Source: Massariosphaeria phaeospora
Lineage: Eukaryota > Ascomycota > Dothideomycetes > Pleosporales
Assembly: GCA_011032825.1 (NCBI GenBank)
Contig: JAADJZ010000006.1
Span: forward strand, 248,001 to 312,000
DNA: 64,000 bases
Direction of reading: 5' to 3'
Of this stretch, positions 24,201-34,595 are shown piece after piece. The notes under the pieces were generated by a model. The model worked only from the letters and a program-made list of their open reading frames with translations, ran no database searches and was not told the DNA's origin. The position numbers and the translations under genes are program-made. Numbering within the stretch: position 1 is the stretch's first letter; every line of letters starts with the position of its first letter.

Positions 24201-24210
24201 GCCGTGACAT
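21202..24210 (-). CDS. MoaC (cyclic pyranopterin monophosphate synthase) with long N-terminal extension
   Basis: This is one open frame of 1002 codons from the ATG at 24210. The last ~160 residues are MoaC: KKCPDLIPLCHPIALTHV and the block ending TGQTGVEMEALTGVMGA carry the family's conserved Cys-His and Glu-Met-Glu positions. MoaC makes cPMP, the first stable pterin of molybdenum cofactor synthesis, with MoaA. The first ~30 residues are basic and amphipathic (MSRQSLQHGRRC), and RTYATFKK follows near residue 110, suggesting mitochondrial import. Residues about 115-800 are charged coiled coil with no known domain. The upstream neighbour on the same strand is MoaA, 50 bp away. In Aspergillus (cnxABC) and animals (MOCS1) the two activities come from one locus. 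An unseen intron may exist in the linker. Confidence 0.75.
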   Translation of the reverse strand: MSRQSLQHGRRCTSGFSDADLLLYRRPALYTKSIPNTHPLPLSVKFDADRCVDEPKPSPSTHALTARGASRRFNIPNTSLGRPWTSIPPPHLPFLYPSFTQGSSSLRTYATFKKNSGHGTEPLEKVHRYGMNPENPLNKIKSAPARAKAKDKARLEQDRSMLDALDRYGVAGLDLVPEAAPTPKKSTIRANNRQKRSNQGGDHVEVPNLIEDITVNTPRYQDNRHKNISSLINDVDATVSPAQVDVILKALQKRIEVLKVRIAKEKAHPPTEAPPVWADFKDEAMMDQGLNRQTQRGMWRKRRLDVEYFQKIQLKKTSFTKNLDVEEERKKVQDQHAADIKEMEYTLAAFQTHLQEYQSRSPEEDKKVLALRAKKKALLEERQQLQGELDRKKPPEQKKSYAPLRSKIDERYNALNQPQASEKPTKQQEPLEEASILEQLQKKKDDLSKLLQKRVAELQKFKIPTSSTTSTLKLNMSKSDPESNPTLEGSEEDNQRQMRGILDSISLLKKFKPSFETEGANSAITSTTESPAGPFREKAAKAQEDRRQTRETEPEDIVVASQKEPTIFGQTRKPDPIRSSWPEPQSFAAAKRPALLSDNLRTAVPTDGIVVIDEDLMLNFEAPLVDLQSQVLQLQTRLKNGYPRIDSLPYDVWTSKNRETLKTWLKIMWGKWQTRFDDVSYGDKDVLDETVKATLDQMVRDHDLDNDAAQRMGQRWVEVFEKKGQMAGDAEGTLDWEDFDAEMGWMRNETDSEPQPADNSTKQVPPSDMSFTASDSGLRRSAAPSHPPFSAASVRRYSTSPRSPLHLDDSKQPSATEDAKSTTSTLPPASSQSRLPHLTPSGSAHMVSVTGKPSTHRTAIAAGTVHFSNPTPLSLIRANAVKKGDVLSVSRIAGIMAAKKCPDLIPLCHPIALTHVGVTLTALDNGKYPFGGVDVEAKVECTGQTGVEMEALTGVMGAALSVVDMCKAVDKGMRVEGVRVVLKEGGRSGTWREEGWVSDAEE

Positions 24211-24260
24211 CGTGAAAGCATCAGATCATACAACAAGATGAAGAATGCGAGAAACCATAA

Positions 24261-25694
24261 TCACCCACCAATCAGAATCATGGGACGGTTTTCCATGTTT
24301 TTCAGGTCGCCCATGTCCGCATGCTTTTCAGCCTTGCGTTTGACGGCTGCCCCGATGACTTCGAGGAGCTCCTGTTCGCGCTGACCCCAGCCGAGAATCG
24401 TCTCATCGGTCAGGCGGCCATCGCGGCGCTCCATCTCGATTTGCTTTATGCGCTCAAAGGCGTCTTGGTCGATGGGCTGATCGCCGTTGTCTTTCCGTAG
24501 AAGGTCTCGGAGAGACACCTCGGCATTACCGTGAAGACATACTTTGAGATTGCCGTCGCTGGTGATGCGCAGGCGGTTGCAGGTACCACAGAAGTCATTC
24601 GTCATGCTGCTGATGAAGCCAACTTTGCCAACGAAGCCCGGGACCTCGAACGTCTTGCTCGTGTCGTTCTTGTGGCCAGGCAGTCTCCGCAAGCCGGGAT
24701 ACTTGACTCTGATGATATCCAACATCTCCTGATAGCTGATCATCTTGCCCTCGCTCCACTTGTTGCCCCCAAACGGCATGTACTCGATGAAGCGTACTTC
24801 GATGTCCTTTTCGCGACCCAGCTCGACAAAGGGCACAATGTCTCGTTCGTTGAGGCCACGCATGACAACACAGTTGACCTTGAGCTTGATGTTCGCGCCC
24901 AGTTTGTTCATCTCCAAGATGCGGTCGATGGACTTCATGACGGCGTCGAAGCCTTTCCGCCGCGTCATGATCTGGAACTGGAATGGGTCCAGCGTGTCCA
25001 GACTGAGGTTGACTCCCGTCAGACCGGCTTCTACCATACTATCCAGTTTCCGGTGCAGCGAGATGCCATTGGTGGTCAGCGCAATCTCTCGCAGACCCTG
25101 TGGGCGGAGCGAGCCGATGGACTGCATCAGCGGGATGATGTCGCGGCGCACCGTGGGCTCGCCGCCCGTAAGCCGGATCTTGGTCACGCCCTGGGAGACG
25201 AAGAGCGAGGAGAGGTAGAAGATCTCGGGCGTGGTGAGGTTGTGCGTGGGGGGCGAAAGCGGGATGCCCTCTGTGCCCAGGTTAGTTTGACAGGACCGAA
25301 AACTTGGGGGTTGGCACACACCTTCGGGCATGCAGTACAGACACCGCAGGTTGCAGCGCTCCGTGATGCTGATGCGCAGGTAGTCATGCTGCCGGTCGAA
25401 CGAATCCGTCAGGAATGCAGAAAAGGGCTTCGCGTGCTTTATCGCCTCCTTCCGCTCCTGAAGTCTCTGATGCGGCGCACTCGACGGCAGCGGCACCCCC
25501 CCAGGGAATCCTACGTCCGACTCTCGCACTGCTGCCGCTTCCGTCCCAAGTCTCCTCGGTCGTGACGTGTGAAGGGCCCGTATCGACCGTCTCGGGAAGC
25601 TGTTGCCACGGCCAGCAGCCCAGCACGATGCTCGTCGCGCCGCCGCGGTCGCGGTCGTGGTCGGAGCCGGCCGGATGGAGACCATGGGCGCCAT
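24261..25694 (-). CDS. MoaA-type radical SAM GTP 3',8-cyclase
   Basis: There are two exons, 25694-25322 and 25270-24261; the 51-nt intron (GTGTGT..CACAG, branch CTAAC) is a multiple of three, so it also reads through, but splicing gives the conserved CMPEEGIPL. About 460 residues. The N-terminal ~80 residues are basic and Ser/Ala-rich (mitochondrial targeting). The radical SAM cluster is CNLRCLYC; the second 4Fe-4S cluster uses FCGTCNRLR and a later Cys (KVCLHG). The GEPTVR block binds SAM. The protein ends in a double glycine (ILIGG), needed for activity in this family. It converts GTP to 3',8-cH2GTP in the mitochondrion, passing it to the MoaC encoded next door. Confidence 0.9.
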   Translation of the reverse strand: MAPMVSIRPAPTTTATAAARRASCWAAGRGNSFPRRSIRALHTSRPRRLGTEAAAVRESDVGFPGGVPLPSSAPHQRLQERKEAIKHAKPFSAFLTDSFDRQHDYLRISITERCNLRCLYCMPEGVCQPPSFRSCQTNLGTEGIPLSPPTHNLTTPEIFYLSSLFVSQGVTKIRLTGGEPTVRRDIIPLMQSIGSLRPQGLREIALTTNGISLHRKLDSMVEAGLTGVNLSLDTLDPFQFQIMTRRKGFDAVMKSIDRILEMNKLGANIKLKVNCVVMRGLNERDIVPFVELGREKDIEVRFIEYMPFGGNKWSEGKMISYQEMLDIIRVKYPGLRRLPGHKNDTSKTFEVPGFVGKVGFISSMTNDFCGTCNRLRITSDGNLKVCLHGNAEVSLRDLLRKDNGDQPIDQDAFERIKQIEMERRDGRLTDETILGWGQREQELLEVIGAAVKRKAEKHADMGDLKNMENRPMILIGG

Positions 25695-27042
25695 TGTTAA
25701 GTCGAAAAGCGGGCACGTCGTCCAGGATCAGGCGGAGGGCGCATAGTCGAGCCTTTTATGCGCAATCGGAGCGAGCGCTGCGTGTTGGCATGACTGACCA
25801 TTTACGTCTCTATCCAGCAGGGATCTTTGGTCGGCTTGGCGGTTGGGTGGCTGACTCAGCGATATCTGGTGGGGGTGGACAGCGACAACTCCGCTGCCAG
25901 CCGCTCTCAACACTGCAGCCATGGGACCAGATGGCCTATTTCCAAGCTTCTCCGCACCGGAATGCGTCTATTGGCGTCAGTCCTGCAACGAATACCTGCC
26001 CTCGAAGTCAACCCGAACCCCGTGCCTAGTATCAGGTCGGCAACCACTGCCGAGTGCTCTGGCATCCTGCAGCACTAAACAAGAAGGCCTGTGGCTCATC
26101 TGACGTCTGGTTAGTCAATACATCTACCGAGAGGCTGCCGAGGCGCATCGATAGTAGCCGTTGGTCTTACTCGTCGACCCACTAGCTGAGACGCCGTTGG
26201 CACTGGAGTTGGAGCTGGGGAAGTCAACACAAAGGGCATCTTGCGGCTTGTTTCCCGGTTATGGTGTCTGTCTACGGAACTGTGGATTCGGTGCAATGAG
26301 AAGAGACTAGTACCCGCGTAGCTTCTGCTATTCAAGTGTTTCTTACTCCACCCGCAGAACTTCAGGCAGTGGGTCTCTTCTCAATATATGTCTCGTCCTT
26401 CAATGATCCTCAAGACCTAGCTTTCTAGGCTCGACACTTAACAGGGAGAGCAAATTCAACAAGTGTTAGAAGGAAATGCCCACAATTACTCTTCTTCAAC
26501 CAGCCACCACATAGGGAACCAGTTCAACGAAAAGAAAGATAGTCAGTGACACCCTTGCCAGCATACCAGGCCATCCATGAAAGAAACTCAGCGGCGAAAC
26601 TTGCCAGCTGACGTGTCTTGAAATTGAGTGTGCAGGTCCCAGCCCGCAACCCTCCCTCAATGAACAAACCGAACTGTAGAACCCAAGCATAAACAGAAGC
26701 AACAACGGAGACAAGATGATATTCGTGACTAGACTGACGATAGCAAAGCCTTATCAGGTTGCGCAAAACCCATCGAGGAGACGCGCGTTACGTGCTTGTG
26801 GTGAACGCGGGAGTCAACGTTTCCGAACTGGCGTTTTTGACCGGGCGCTCATCGGCCAAGTAGAGATCCAAACACCGTCCACTGCTCCGATTTTGGTACA
26901 AATAAGCAGCGTTACACCGTCTCACCATGCAGGTTCCGGCGCCCAAGTAGACACCACCATGAACCACCAGAACAACAAACTAACCCAGTTCCGCCCCGCG
27001 CGATGCTCAATCGACATCACCATGCGTATCGTATGTGCTTTC
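25695..27042. other. Intergenic region, no gene supported
   Basis: Only short, poorly biased open frames occur on both strands. Confidence 0.45.
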
Positions 27043-27441
27043 CTACGCGCTCCCAGTCCTCATCCGCACGTCCTCCATGGCATGTTCCATCTTGACGTCC
27101 ACGTCCACGTCCATCTGCTCCTCCTTCTCCTTCTCATTTCCCTGTCCCACTCCTCCACCTCCTCCTCCCTCCTCCGTCTTCTTCTTCTCACCCGCACCCA
27201 ACTGCATATGCCTCATAGCAATATCCATCTGCTTCTCCGGGTCGCGCGCCAGCAGCGGCAGAATATCGCGCGGCAGCGGCGTATTGAGTGTGCAGGTGCG
27301 GGAGAAAGCGCTGAGCTCTTCGATCAGAGCGGCACGGGCCGGGGCTGCGGAGTCGGGGTGGCGTGCTGCGGCGGCGGTGGGTTTGGCGGCGGGGGGGTCA
27401 GGGAGCAGGTAGGCGTATGGGTTGTTCGGAGCTGCTGGCAT
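27043..27441 (-). CDS. Small acidic protein, unknown
   Basis: This is a single exon of 132 codons from ATG 27441 (MPAAPNNPYAYLL) to TAG 27043. Residues 1-80 are Ala/Pro-rich and could form helices (RAALIEELSAF, DILPLLARDPEKQMD). Residues 85-132 are Gly-rich and then strongly acidic and Met/Asp-rich. I do not recognise the family. The reading is coding-like and the ATG context is reasonable, but no intron or conserved motif supports it further. Confidence 0.45.
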   Translation of the reverse strand: MPAAPNNPYAYLLPDPPAAKPTAAAARHPDSAAPARAALIEELSAFSRTCTLNTPLPRDILPLLARDPEKQMDIAMRHMQLGAGEKKKTEEGGGGGGVGQGNEKEKEEQMDVDVDVKMEHAMEDVRMRTGSA

Positions 27442-27555
27442 GGTTTCAGTTTGGGGGGTTTGGTAGTTGGTGGTTGGTTTGGTTGGCAGAGTGGAGGAGG
27501 CTGGTGGGTTGGGCTGGGTGGTGAGCGTGGTGGGGCGTTCGCGGGTAGAGGAGCT

Positions 27556-27586
27556 GTGAGGTGAGGTGAGGTGAGGTGAGGTAAAT
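27556..27586 (+). repeat. (GTGAG)n microsatellite
   Basis: About five tandem copies of GTGAG lie in the 5' flank of the small acidic gene. Confidence 0.8.
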
Positions 27587-27879
27587 TGCTAGTGCGGAAA
27601 GTGCGTAGAGGTCGTTTCGAGGCAGGCGTAGCTCTGCACAGGGAGCAACAACAGCTTCCAAAGCAGGCTATACTCACAACGTAGCAAACTCCCTCCGAAC
27701 ACCCCGTCCAAACACCCCCATCCTAAGAATCCCGCGAAAGCACTAGAAAGTACATGGAACACTTGCCAGGCACCACACAGTTCAGTTCTGAACAGTAACT
27801 CCAGATTAGATCAAATGATTAATGACTCACAGTTTCAGTGAAAGACTAGTCAACACGGTTACAACATCATTAGTAGCAT

Positions 27880-28642
27880 TCAACTAAGCTTCTCTATGTC
27901 CCACCCCGCCTCTTTCACCCCCACCTTCTCCCAATCAGACGGATGCCAATTCACCGGCAACCCAAGTGCTATTCTTCTTCGAGGCGTCTCGTTCTTGCTC
28001 ACTACAGTTGTACTATCCATCCTAAGCTCAATAAGCCCGTTGCGGTCTTTGTTTCGACAACGGAGCGGGATGGAAGGCCTACGCCCGCTTTTCGTCGTCT
28101 TGGGTGTTTTAGGGACAGCATGCTGGGGCGGCCTTACTACTTGCGCAGTTAGTTGCTTGCGTGCGTACCATACTTGAGGCGGAAATTGGGGATAAGTGTC
28201 TACCTTGATGCGAGAGGACTGCCTGCTTCGTGCGCTCGTCAAGCTCGTTGCGCGTGTTCCGGATACCCGCCACCATGTTTTTGTCCGCGCGAATGAACAC
28301 AGTACACAGCACGATTGGCGGCTTCGTCTTTGGTGCCTGCTCTTGATGTCTGCTGCTCCGCGTCCTTGCATGATTTCGAAGGCGAGCTGAAAGCGTTTCG
28401 TCGCAGGTGCGTCGGTTGCGGTTCCGGAGGATGTGGGTCGACAGAACGTAGCGGAGGAACGTTGTGGATCTCATCCCTACGCGTGCCTTGCGGCTGCGCG
28501 GAGAGACGTCTTTAGGATGCTGGCTTTGCTGTTGACGTGGCGATGCTACGTGCGTAGACGATAGATGCGAACGGCGACGACGATTGTGCGCGGCGAGACG
28601 TGCGAGCGACGTTTGCGCGAAATTCTTGCGCAGAAACTTCAT
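27880..28642 (-). CDS. Basic protein of unknown function, two exons
   Basis: Exons 28642-28204 and 28139-27880 join in phase 1 across a 64-nt intron (GTAGAC..CTAACTGCGCAAG); 232 residues. The start is the ATG at 28642 (MKFLRKNFAQTS). It is rich in Arg, Ser and His throughout, with several clusters such as HNRRRRSH, and ends with NWHPSDWEKVGVKEAGWD. The N-terminus could be a mitochondrial targeting peptide. There is no domain I recognise. The intron's perfect frame match is the main support. Confidence 0.5.
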
Positions 28643-29195
28643 AACGTGGACGGTCACCTTTCACTCGACTTTACACTGCAACCGTTGAGTAACCATCTCT
28701 ATCAGCGTGCATCGCCAGGGTGCAATCTTCAAGGTGGACATGGCAAACAGCAATCGGGTACTGAACCAACATCACATCTACAGCATACTTTAAATCAAGA
28801 ATGATGAACATAGACTTGGACACGGCTGGACGAAAAAAGGTCCGGTGAGAGGTAGTGGATTTCTCCTAATTGGAGACTGAGACAGAACGAGGAAATTGTA
28901 AGAATCGGTATCGATTCATAGAGAAATGAGAAACGATGTCCTTCAATGGGTTCGAAAGAGATGATGACCGGTGGACAGACAAGTACGAACTGAAGCGCCC
29001 AATTTACCAACCTCAGCGACCAAGTCTCAGAACACTCGTACACACGGAGACTGTTGAACCCGACTATGATGACCAACTCCTTCCATATGCTATTCCGTAG
29101 TCCAAAACAGACGCCCATATCGCTTATGCAAAACGTATAATAGAGATTCTTTGACGGCTTTTTGTACTGTGGAAGTCGCATCCGAAGTCTTGCCT

Positions 29196-29272
29196 TCAGC
29201 TGCGTTTGTATTCTTCGTCCTGTAGCCGCTTTGTCATCTGAGCGTTATGACCGCTTCGAGCAGGTGAGTATT
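29196..29272 (-). pseudogene. Severed 3' coding end of the gene at 34587-35336
   Basis: Removing the Copia element and one copy of the GTATT duplication joins base 34596 to 29267. The frame of the gene at 35336 then continues for 23 more codons to a TGA at 29198-29196. The current gene instead stops inside the LTR. Confidence 0.75.
29268..29272 (+). repeat. Target site duplication, left copy (GTATT)
   Basis: This is identical to 34596-34600 and directly abuts the TG of the left LTR. Confidence 0.9.
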
Positions 29273-29446
29273 TGTAACTACGTAGGCTGGATCACATGAT
29301 ATCTTATTATAGCAGGCACTGCCCGTTGGGCAAGTGCACTTACCTCTGAGCCGAGAGCTCCTGTACACCTAGATCACAACACGACAACAGATAGCAATAC
29401 AAGCGTTGATCCGCAGCACCCAATTGACACTGCTTACCTAGTTACA
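29273..29446 (+). repeat. Left LTR of Copia element
   Basis: 174 bp, with TGTAACTA..TAGTTACA ends (8-bp inverted). I see no difference from the right LTR. Confidence 0.95.
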
Positions 29447-29462
29447 GTTATGAGCCCGGCTG
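29447..29462 (+). other. Primer binding site, half-tRNA(iMet) type
   Basis: GTTATGAGCCCGG directly follows the LTR. It is complementary to the anticodon stem-loop of initiator tRNA-Met (GGGCTCATAAC) rather than to a tRNA 3' CCA end. Drosophila copia and yeast Ty5 are known to use such a half-tRNA primer. Confidence 0.75.
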
Positions 29463-29619
29463 TCGACTACACACGCTGTATCTGCTACTGCATGCCGACG
29501 AGCTGTTGACCGCTGTCAACCGAGCTACGTCATCGAACCGCTACCTTACTACCGAGAGCCTCGAGCGCACTGTCCCGTACGAGAGTCGATATCTGAGAGC
29601 CGATAGAGCCTGATTCAGG

Positions 29620-32600
29620 ATGGCTACTACCGAGCTGGATAGACTGATTACGAGGACGACGGTCATACTTGAGAAGCCTGTGGACTGGGAAGAATGGATC
29701 TTCCTACGAAAGGATAGCGCGGACAGGCATCAACTGTGGTCAATGGTCAACCCTGACCTTGATGAGACGGCCCTTGAGAAGCTTGAGGAGCCAGAAGCTG
29801 TCGAGCCAGAGCAGTACCATGACGAGGTCGAAGAGGACACCGGCGTCGTGCTCAAGGACATGACGACTGAGGAATTCCAACGATACCAGCAGGCGGAGAG
29901 GAACTACGATCGAGCACTGGCCAGATACACGATCAAGAGGAAAGCGTTGAACGACTTTACCCAGGAGATCGGCCGAACGATCAGCCGCCGCCACATACAC
30001 CTGATACAGAGCGACGAGACCGCGTACGCTCGCTTGAAAAGGCTGAAGAAGCACCTCTGCCCATCGACGGCTGAGAGGGAGCTGCAGCTGATAGCTAAAT
30101 ATCGACAACTACAGAGTCGACCACGAAGCAACATTAACAGTTGGCTTGAGGAGTGGTTGCACGTTGTACGGATGTGCGAGGCAGTCTATCTGCCTGACGT
30201 CACGTCGCCGCGAGCACAGCGCGACTTCCTGCTCGCTATCAAGGGCCTCGACGACACCTGGGCGACAACCTAGCAAGCTACGTTGTTTCGAGCTTAGCTG
30301 AACGCTTAGCTGATACCGACGTTGGACGACTTCGTAGCTGAGTTTGCCATGTACTGGCGCTCGACGAAGCCGGTAGCCTCATCGCTGGGATCATTCGCGA
30401 CACTAGGCATCGATTAGAGCGACGATCGTCGACGATCAGATGGCACAGGGACGCGAGATATTGACAAGGGTAAAGACAGAAGGCTTGAATGTCTGTGCGG
30501 TTTTAAGCATCGCTTCAAGGACTGTTGGTATCTTAGAGCGAAGGGCAAGCCTCAAGGCTGGACGCCGAAGCCTGAGATACAAGAGAAGCTCAGCCGAGCA
30601 ATGGAGAGCGAGTCGCCGTTTGGACGAGCCATGAAGGCAGCCCTCAAGGCCAACTCAGGCACAGCAGCCTCGAATACACCGCGTCGATTCGACGATCGGA
30701 GCCCGACGATCGAAGATCTCGATAGCTGTGTGCTGCAGCTCACGATGAGCACAGATTGCACGAACAAGCAGGCGATCAAGCCAAGCTTAATCAATCGATG
30801 GATCCTAGACCCTGGATCGAACACGCATGTCACCAATACCAGAGCCTACGGCTGGAAAAAGCGAGCTAATGGGAAAGGTAAGGTTGTCAAAGCTGGCAAC
30901 CAAAAGCTTGAGATACAAGAGTGGGGAGACGTGGTTCTGCTTACTAATACGCCTACGGGCACGGAGCAGATCGAGCTCACCTACGTGGCGTATGTGCCAG
31001 GCTTTCTCACCAACGTTGTTGGCCTCTCTCGCTGTCGATCTGTTGGCATCCATTTCGACTCAGGCAGAGATTGCCTGTACCAACGCAGATAGAACAACGT
31101 TATAAGCAAGCTTTAGTACATGGGCGGTTACTGGCTGATAGATGCTGATAGCATAGAGCGGCCGGACGCCGGCTCCTTGCTTGCAGCCTTAGCCCATGCC
31201 CACAAGAAGCCCTCGTACGAGCCGAGGAAGCCGCTGCAGCTCACGCCCGAAGAGGCTCACATCATGTGGGGCCACGCAGGTCAAGAGGCGATCGACCAAC
31301 TGCCGGAGAGCGTAGACAGTTTGCAACTAGTAAACGGCGATCCAGCACCAAAGTGGAAGGATTGTGAGATCTGTATACAGTCGAAACTCACAAAGCTAGT
31401 CAGCCAGAGGCCACCGCGCGAGCCTGCTACTCGACCGTTCGAGCGCATCAGTATTAACCTGGTGCAGCTTTTGGAGCGAGGCGAGCATTGCTACAATAGC
31501 GACCAATACCTCTTCCACATGGTTGACCAGCATACAAAGTGGCATGAAGGAAGCTGTATGCCAGACAAGACGAAAGCAACGTTGACACGAGTTTTCAAGC
31601 GATTGCTAGCCAAAATTAAACGCCAGTTTGATAGCCAAGTCATTATCGTAAGGCTTGACATGGAGACTGGTTACGTCGAGCTGCTCGAGATCTGCAGAGA
31701 CCTTGGCATTGCTATAGAGCCGAGAGCGACCGAAGCCCAGAATGGGGCGATTGAGCGCGCAGGGAAAGCAATTATTATCCGAGCCAGAGCTATCCGGCTG
31801 CATGCTGGCCTACCCAAGGAGTACGCTAACGAGTGCGTCATGTCGGCCATATACCTGCTCAATCGAACGCCGGTTGAAGCGATCGGCTGGAGCTGCCCAT
31901 ACACCAAAGTCAAGGGAATCAAGCCATCAGTTGCTCACCTTGAGGTGATCGGAGCCAGAGCCTATGTGCTCAATGAGAAGCTGCCACGCGGAGCGAAACT
32001 CGAATCTCGAGCTCTAATCGGCCACCTGGTAGGCTTTGACTCTACCAACATTTTCCGAGTCTGGTTGCCGAGTATCGGACGAGTGATACGAACCCGAGAC
32101 GTTGTCTTCGCTCGAGGCAAGCTCTGTGACGGCCAAGGCCAGTACGCAGAGAAGAGCTACATTCAGGAGGCAGCAGAAGTGCTGGATATCGAGGAGACGC
32201 TCGATCACAGCAATATATTGACAGAACAGCTCTCCGCTCCCGAGAACGAGGAGGAGAGAGAAGCTGAGAACCAGATTGGAGATACGATCCATGTTCAACC
32301 ACGGCCGATTCATCAGCAAGGCCGTGCTTAGGAGAAAGACGCTGGAGCGCTCATGACTCCAAAGGCGACGCCAGAGTTAGGGGAATTGGCCCAGATCACG
32401 GGCCAGCCGCTCACCGATTAGTTGATAGAGGATACTAGCTGGGGACGCGGATATGTTCTAGCACCAGAAGGGGAAGAGCTAGACCGAACGTCTAACAACG
32501 CTGCACGACGAGAAGAGATTAGCAGCCAAGTATCAGAGCAGTTTATCGTAGAAAGCAAGCGGAGTCGAAAGCCAGCCAAGTTTGGCACCTATCTAGCGAC

Positions 32601-34344
32601 GTTCGCGGCCTGTATCAACTCTACAGCACTAGAAAAGCTGCTTAGCGAAGCGCCGAAAATCCGAATCCATCGTGATCAACTGCTTGCTGAGCCAAAGCGA
32701 TGGAGAGACCTAGATTAGCATCCATTTGGAGCTGAATTTGGGAAAGCAAGCCGTAAAGAGATTGACAGCTTTATCCAGAGGAGCTGTTTTGGGCAATCGG
32801 CGAAAGCGTTAGAAGTGATAGACGCCGAGATACTGCCACTTATGTGGGTATTCACGTACAAGTTTGACGAGAACGGATATCTCTACAAGTTCAAGGCGAG
32901 ACTAGTAGTAAAGAGAGACCTGCAGCAGGACTATGGCGACACGTACGCGGCGACGCTAGCCGCGAAGATCTTTCGATGCTTAATCGCCCTAGCAGCTGTT
33001 TTTGACCTTGAGCTATATCAGTACGACGTCCTAAACGCCTTTTTGAACGCTGAACTCGATCGACTCACATACGTGCGATGTCCAGAAGGATACGAGAGTG
33101 AGCTAGGTTAGCTGCTTGAGCTCAAGCGAGCACTATACGGGCTTCGAGATGCACCACGATTATGGTACAAACACCTTACTGCTACGCTCGAGAAGCTAGG
33201 CCTTTAGCAGGTGCCAGGAGTACCTTGCCTGTTCAGCAACGATTGCTTGATCGTCTTTTTCTTTGTGGACGATATAGTCGTAGCTGTAGCTTCCAAGAAC
33301 AAGGACGCCTACAGCCAATTTGATCAAAAGCTGCGAGCTGCATACGACATGCGATTTCTAGGAGAGCTGAAATAGTTTCTAGGTATACACGTGATCCGAG
33401 ATCGCGGCCAGAGGAAGATCTAGTTGATGCAAGACAGCTTTATCGAAAAAGTAGCAGCAAAATACAACATTGCTCAAACGAGCAGATACCCAGCAGTACC
33501 GCTAGTAAATGGAAATATCGGCCTAAGTACGGAGGAGCCGGATGAACAGCGCACGAAGCTATACCAGGAGTTGGTGGGATCACTGGCCTACATCTCGACC
33601 TACACCCGGCCTGACGTTGCGCAAGCCCACTCCGAATTATCACGATATCTCCAAAATCCAGGCCAAAAGCATATCAGCGCGGCATATCACGTCTGGAAGT
33701 ACTTAATCGGCCAGAAGCGCCTGGCGATTGGTGCTCATGGAGATCAGAGCAGCCGCACGATATACATGGGCTCAAGCCTAGGGGGTGCTGGAACAGAGCC
33801 ACTGTTCTACGGTGCCTCTGATGCAGCCTTTGCTGACGACCTGCCGACACGGCGTAGCTCTCAGGGATATCTATTCATGCTGTATGGCATGCCTATTGAC
33901 TGGAAAGCGACGCTCCAACGTTCAGTTACGAAATCGACTACTGAGGCAGAGCTGCTCGCTCTGTCGACGGCGGCCAGCGAGCTACAGGCTTGGAACCGAC
34001 TGTTCAAACATATCAAGTTTGACCTGGAGATGGTGCCTAAAATCTATTGCGACAACCTGCAGACAGTAGGTGTTGTTACTAAGCACGAGGACAAGCTGTT
34101 CACGCGTTTGCGCCATGTGGATGTCCACCAACATTGGCTAAGGCAGGAGGTAGCGGCTGGACGGATATTAGTTCAATGGAAGCCTACCAACCTCATGCCA
34201 GCTGACGGACTTACCAAGATCCTAGTGCGCCAAAAGCATGCTGAGTTCGTCCGACAGCTTGGTCTGAGAGAAGTCAAGAGCTGCCCGTCAGAGATCGAAG
34301 AGCAGGACAGCCCTGATCCAGCGAGCTTGACTCACTGGTACTAG
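29620..34344 (+). pseudogene. Copia Gag-Pol polyprotein, single frame with 13 internal TAG codons
   Basis: ATG 29620 opens a frame that holds for about 1,575 codons with no indel. Its only internal stops are TAG, at 30271, 30295, 30307, 30415, 31090, 31114, 32329, 32419, 32716, 33109, 33205, 33373 and 33421. Domains in order: Gag with a zinc knuckle (CLCGFKHRFKDC) near 30480; protease (LDPGSNTHV) near 30805; integrase HHCC (HIMWGH..CEICIQ) near 31260-31370 and DDE core ending at EAQNGAIER; RT with FVDD at 33262-33273; RNase H (KIYCDN). The ambers at 33373 (GELK*FLG) and 33421 (RKI*LMQ) lie where Copia proteins usually have Trp. By standard decoding no full protein is made; readthrough or supply in trans would be needed. 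Confidence 0.85.
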
Positions 34345-34411
34345 GCTGGAACTGTGTGGCATCAGTCATGGAGCATCAGCCAGGGAGATCAGCTTTAGTT
34401 GGCACCTCAGC

Positions 34412-34421
34412 TGAGGGGGTG
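34412..34421 (+). other. Polypurine tract of Copia element
   Basis: TGAGGGGGTG lies immediately upstream of the right LTR and is the likely primer for plus-strand DNA synthesis. Confidence 0.7.
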
Positions 34422-34595
34422 TGTAACTACGTAGGCTGGATCACATGATATCTTATTATAGCAGGCACTGCCCGTTGGGCAAGTGCACTTACCTCTGAGC
34501 CGAGAGCTCCTGTACACCTAGATCACAACACGACAACAGATAGCAATACAAGCGTTGATCCGCAGCACCCAATTGACACTGCTTACCTAGTTACA
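34422..34595 (+). repeat. Right LTR of Copia element
   Basis: 174 bp, identical to the left LTR by inspection. On the minus strand it provides the last two codons and TAG stop of the disrupted host gene. Confidence 0.95.

Larger units (their letters stand above)
29273..34595 (+). mobile_element. Ty1/Copia LTR retrotransposon, full length, recent insertion
   Basis: The element is 5323 bp, flanked by the 5-bp duplication GTATT. LTRs of 174 bp at 29273-29446 and 34422-34595 look identical base for base. They start TGTAACTA and end TAGTTACA. A primer site abuts the left LTR and a purine tract precedes the right one. The internal frame has gag, protease, integrase, RT and RNase H in Copia order. 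Identical LTRs imply a recent insertion. Confidence 0.95.

Noticed and set aside
28795..29181. 128-codon minus-strand ORF next to the Copia element
   Set aside because: It lies just downstream of the original stop (29196) of the disrupted gene, has no homologue, and is probably that gene's 3' untranslated region.
30440..30634. Open frame in a different phase inside the Copia gag region, suggesting a frameshift
   Set aside because: The main frame continues unbroken through this segment apart from TAG at 30415 and encodes the zinc knuckle, so this is an overlapping chance frame.
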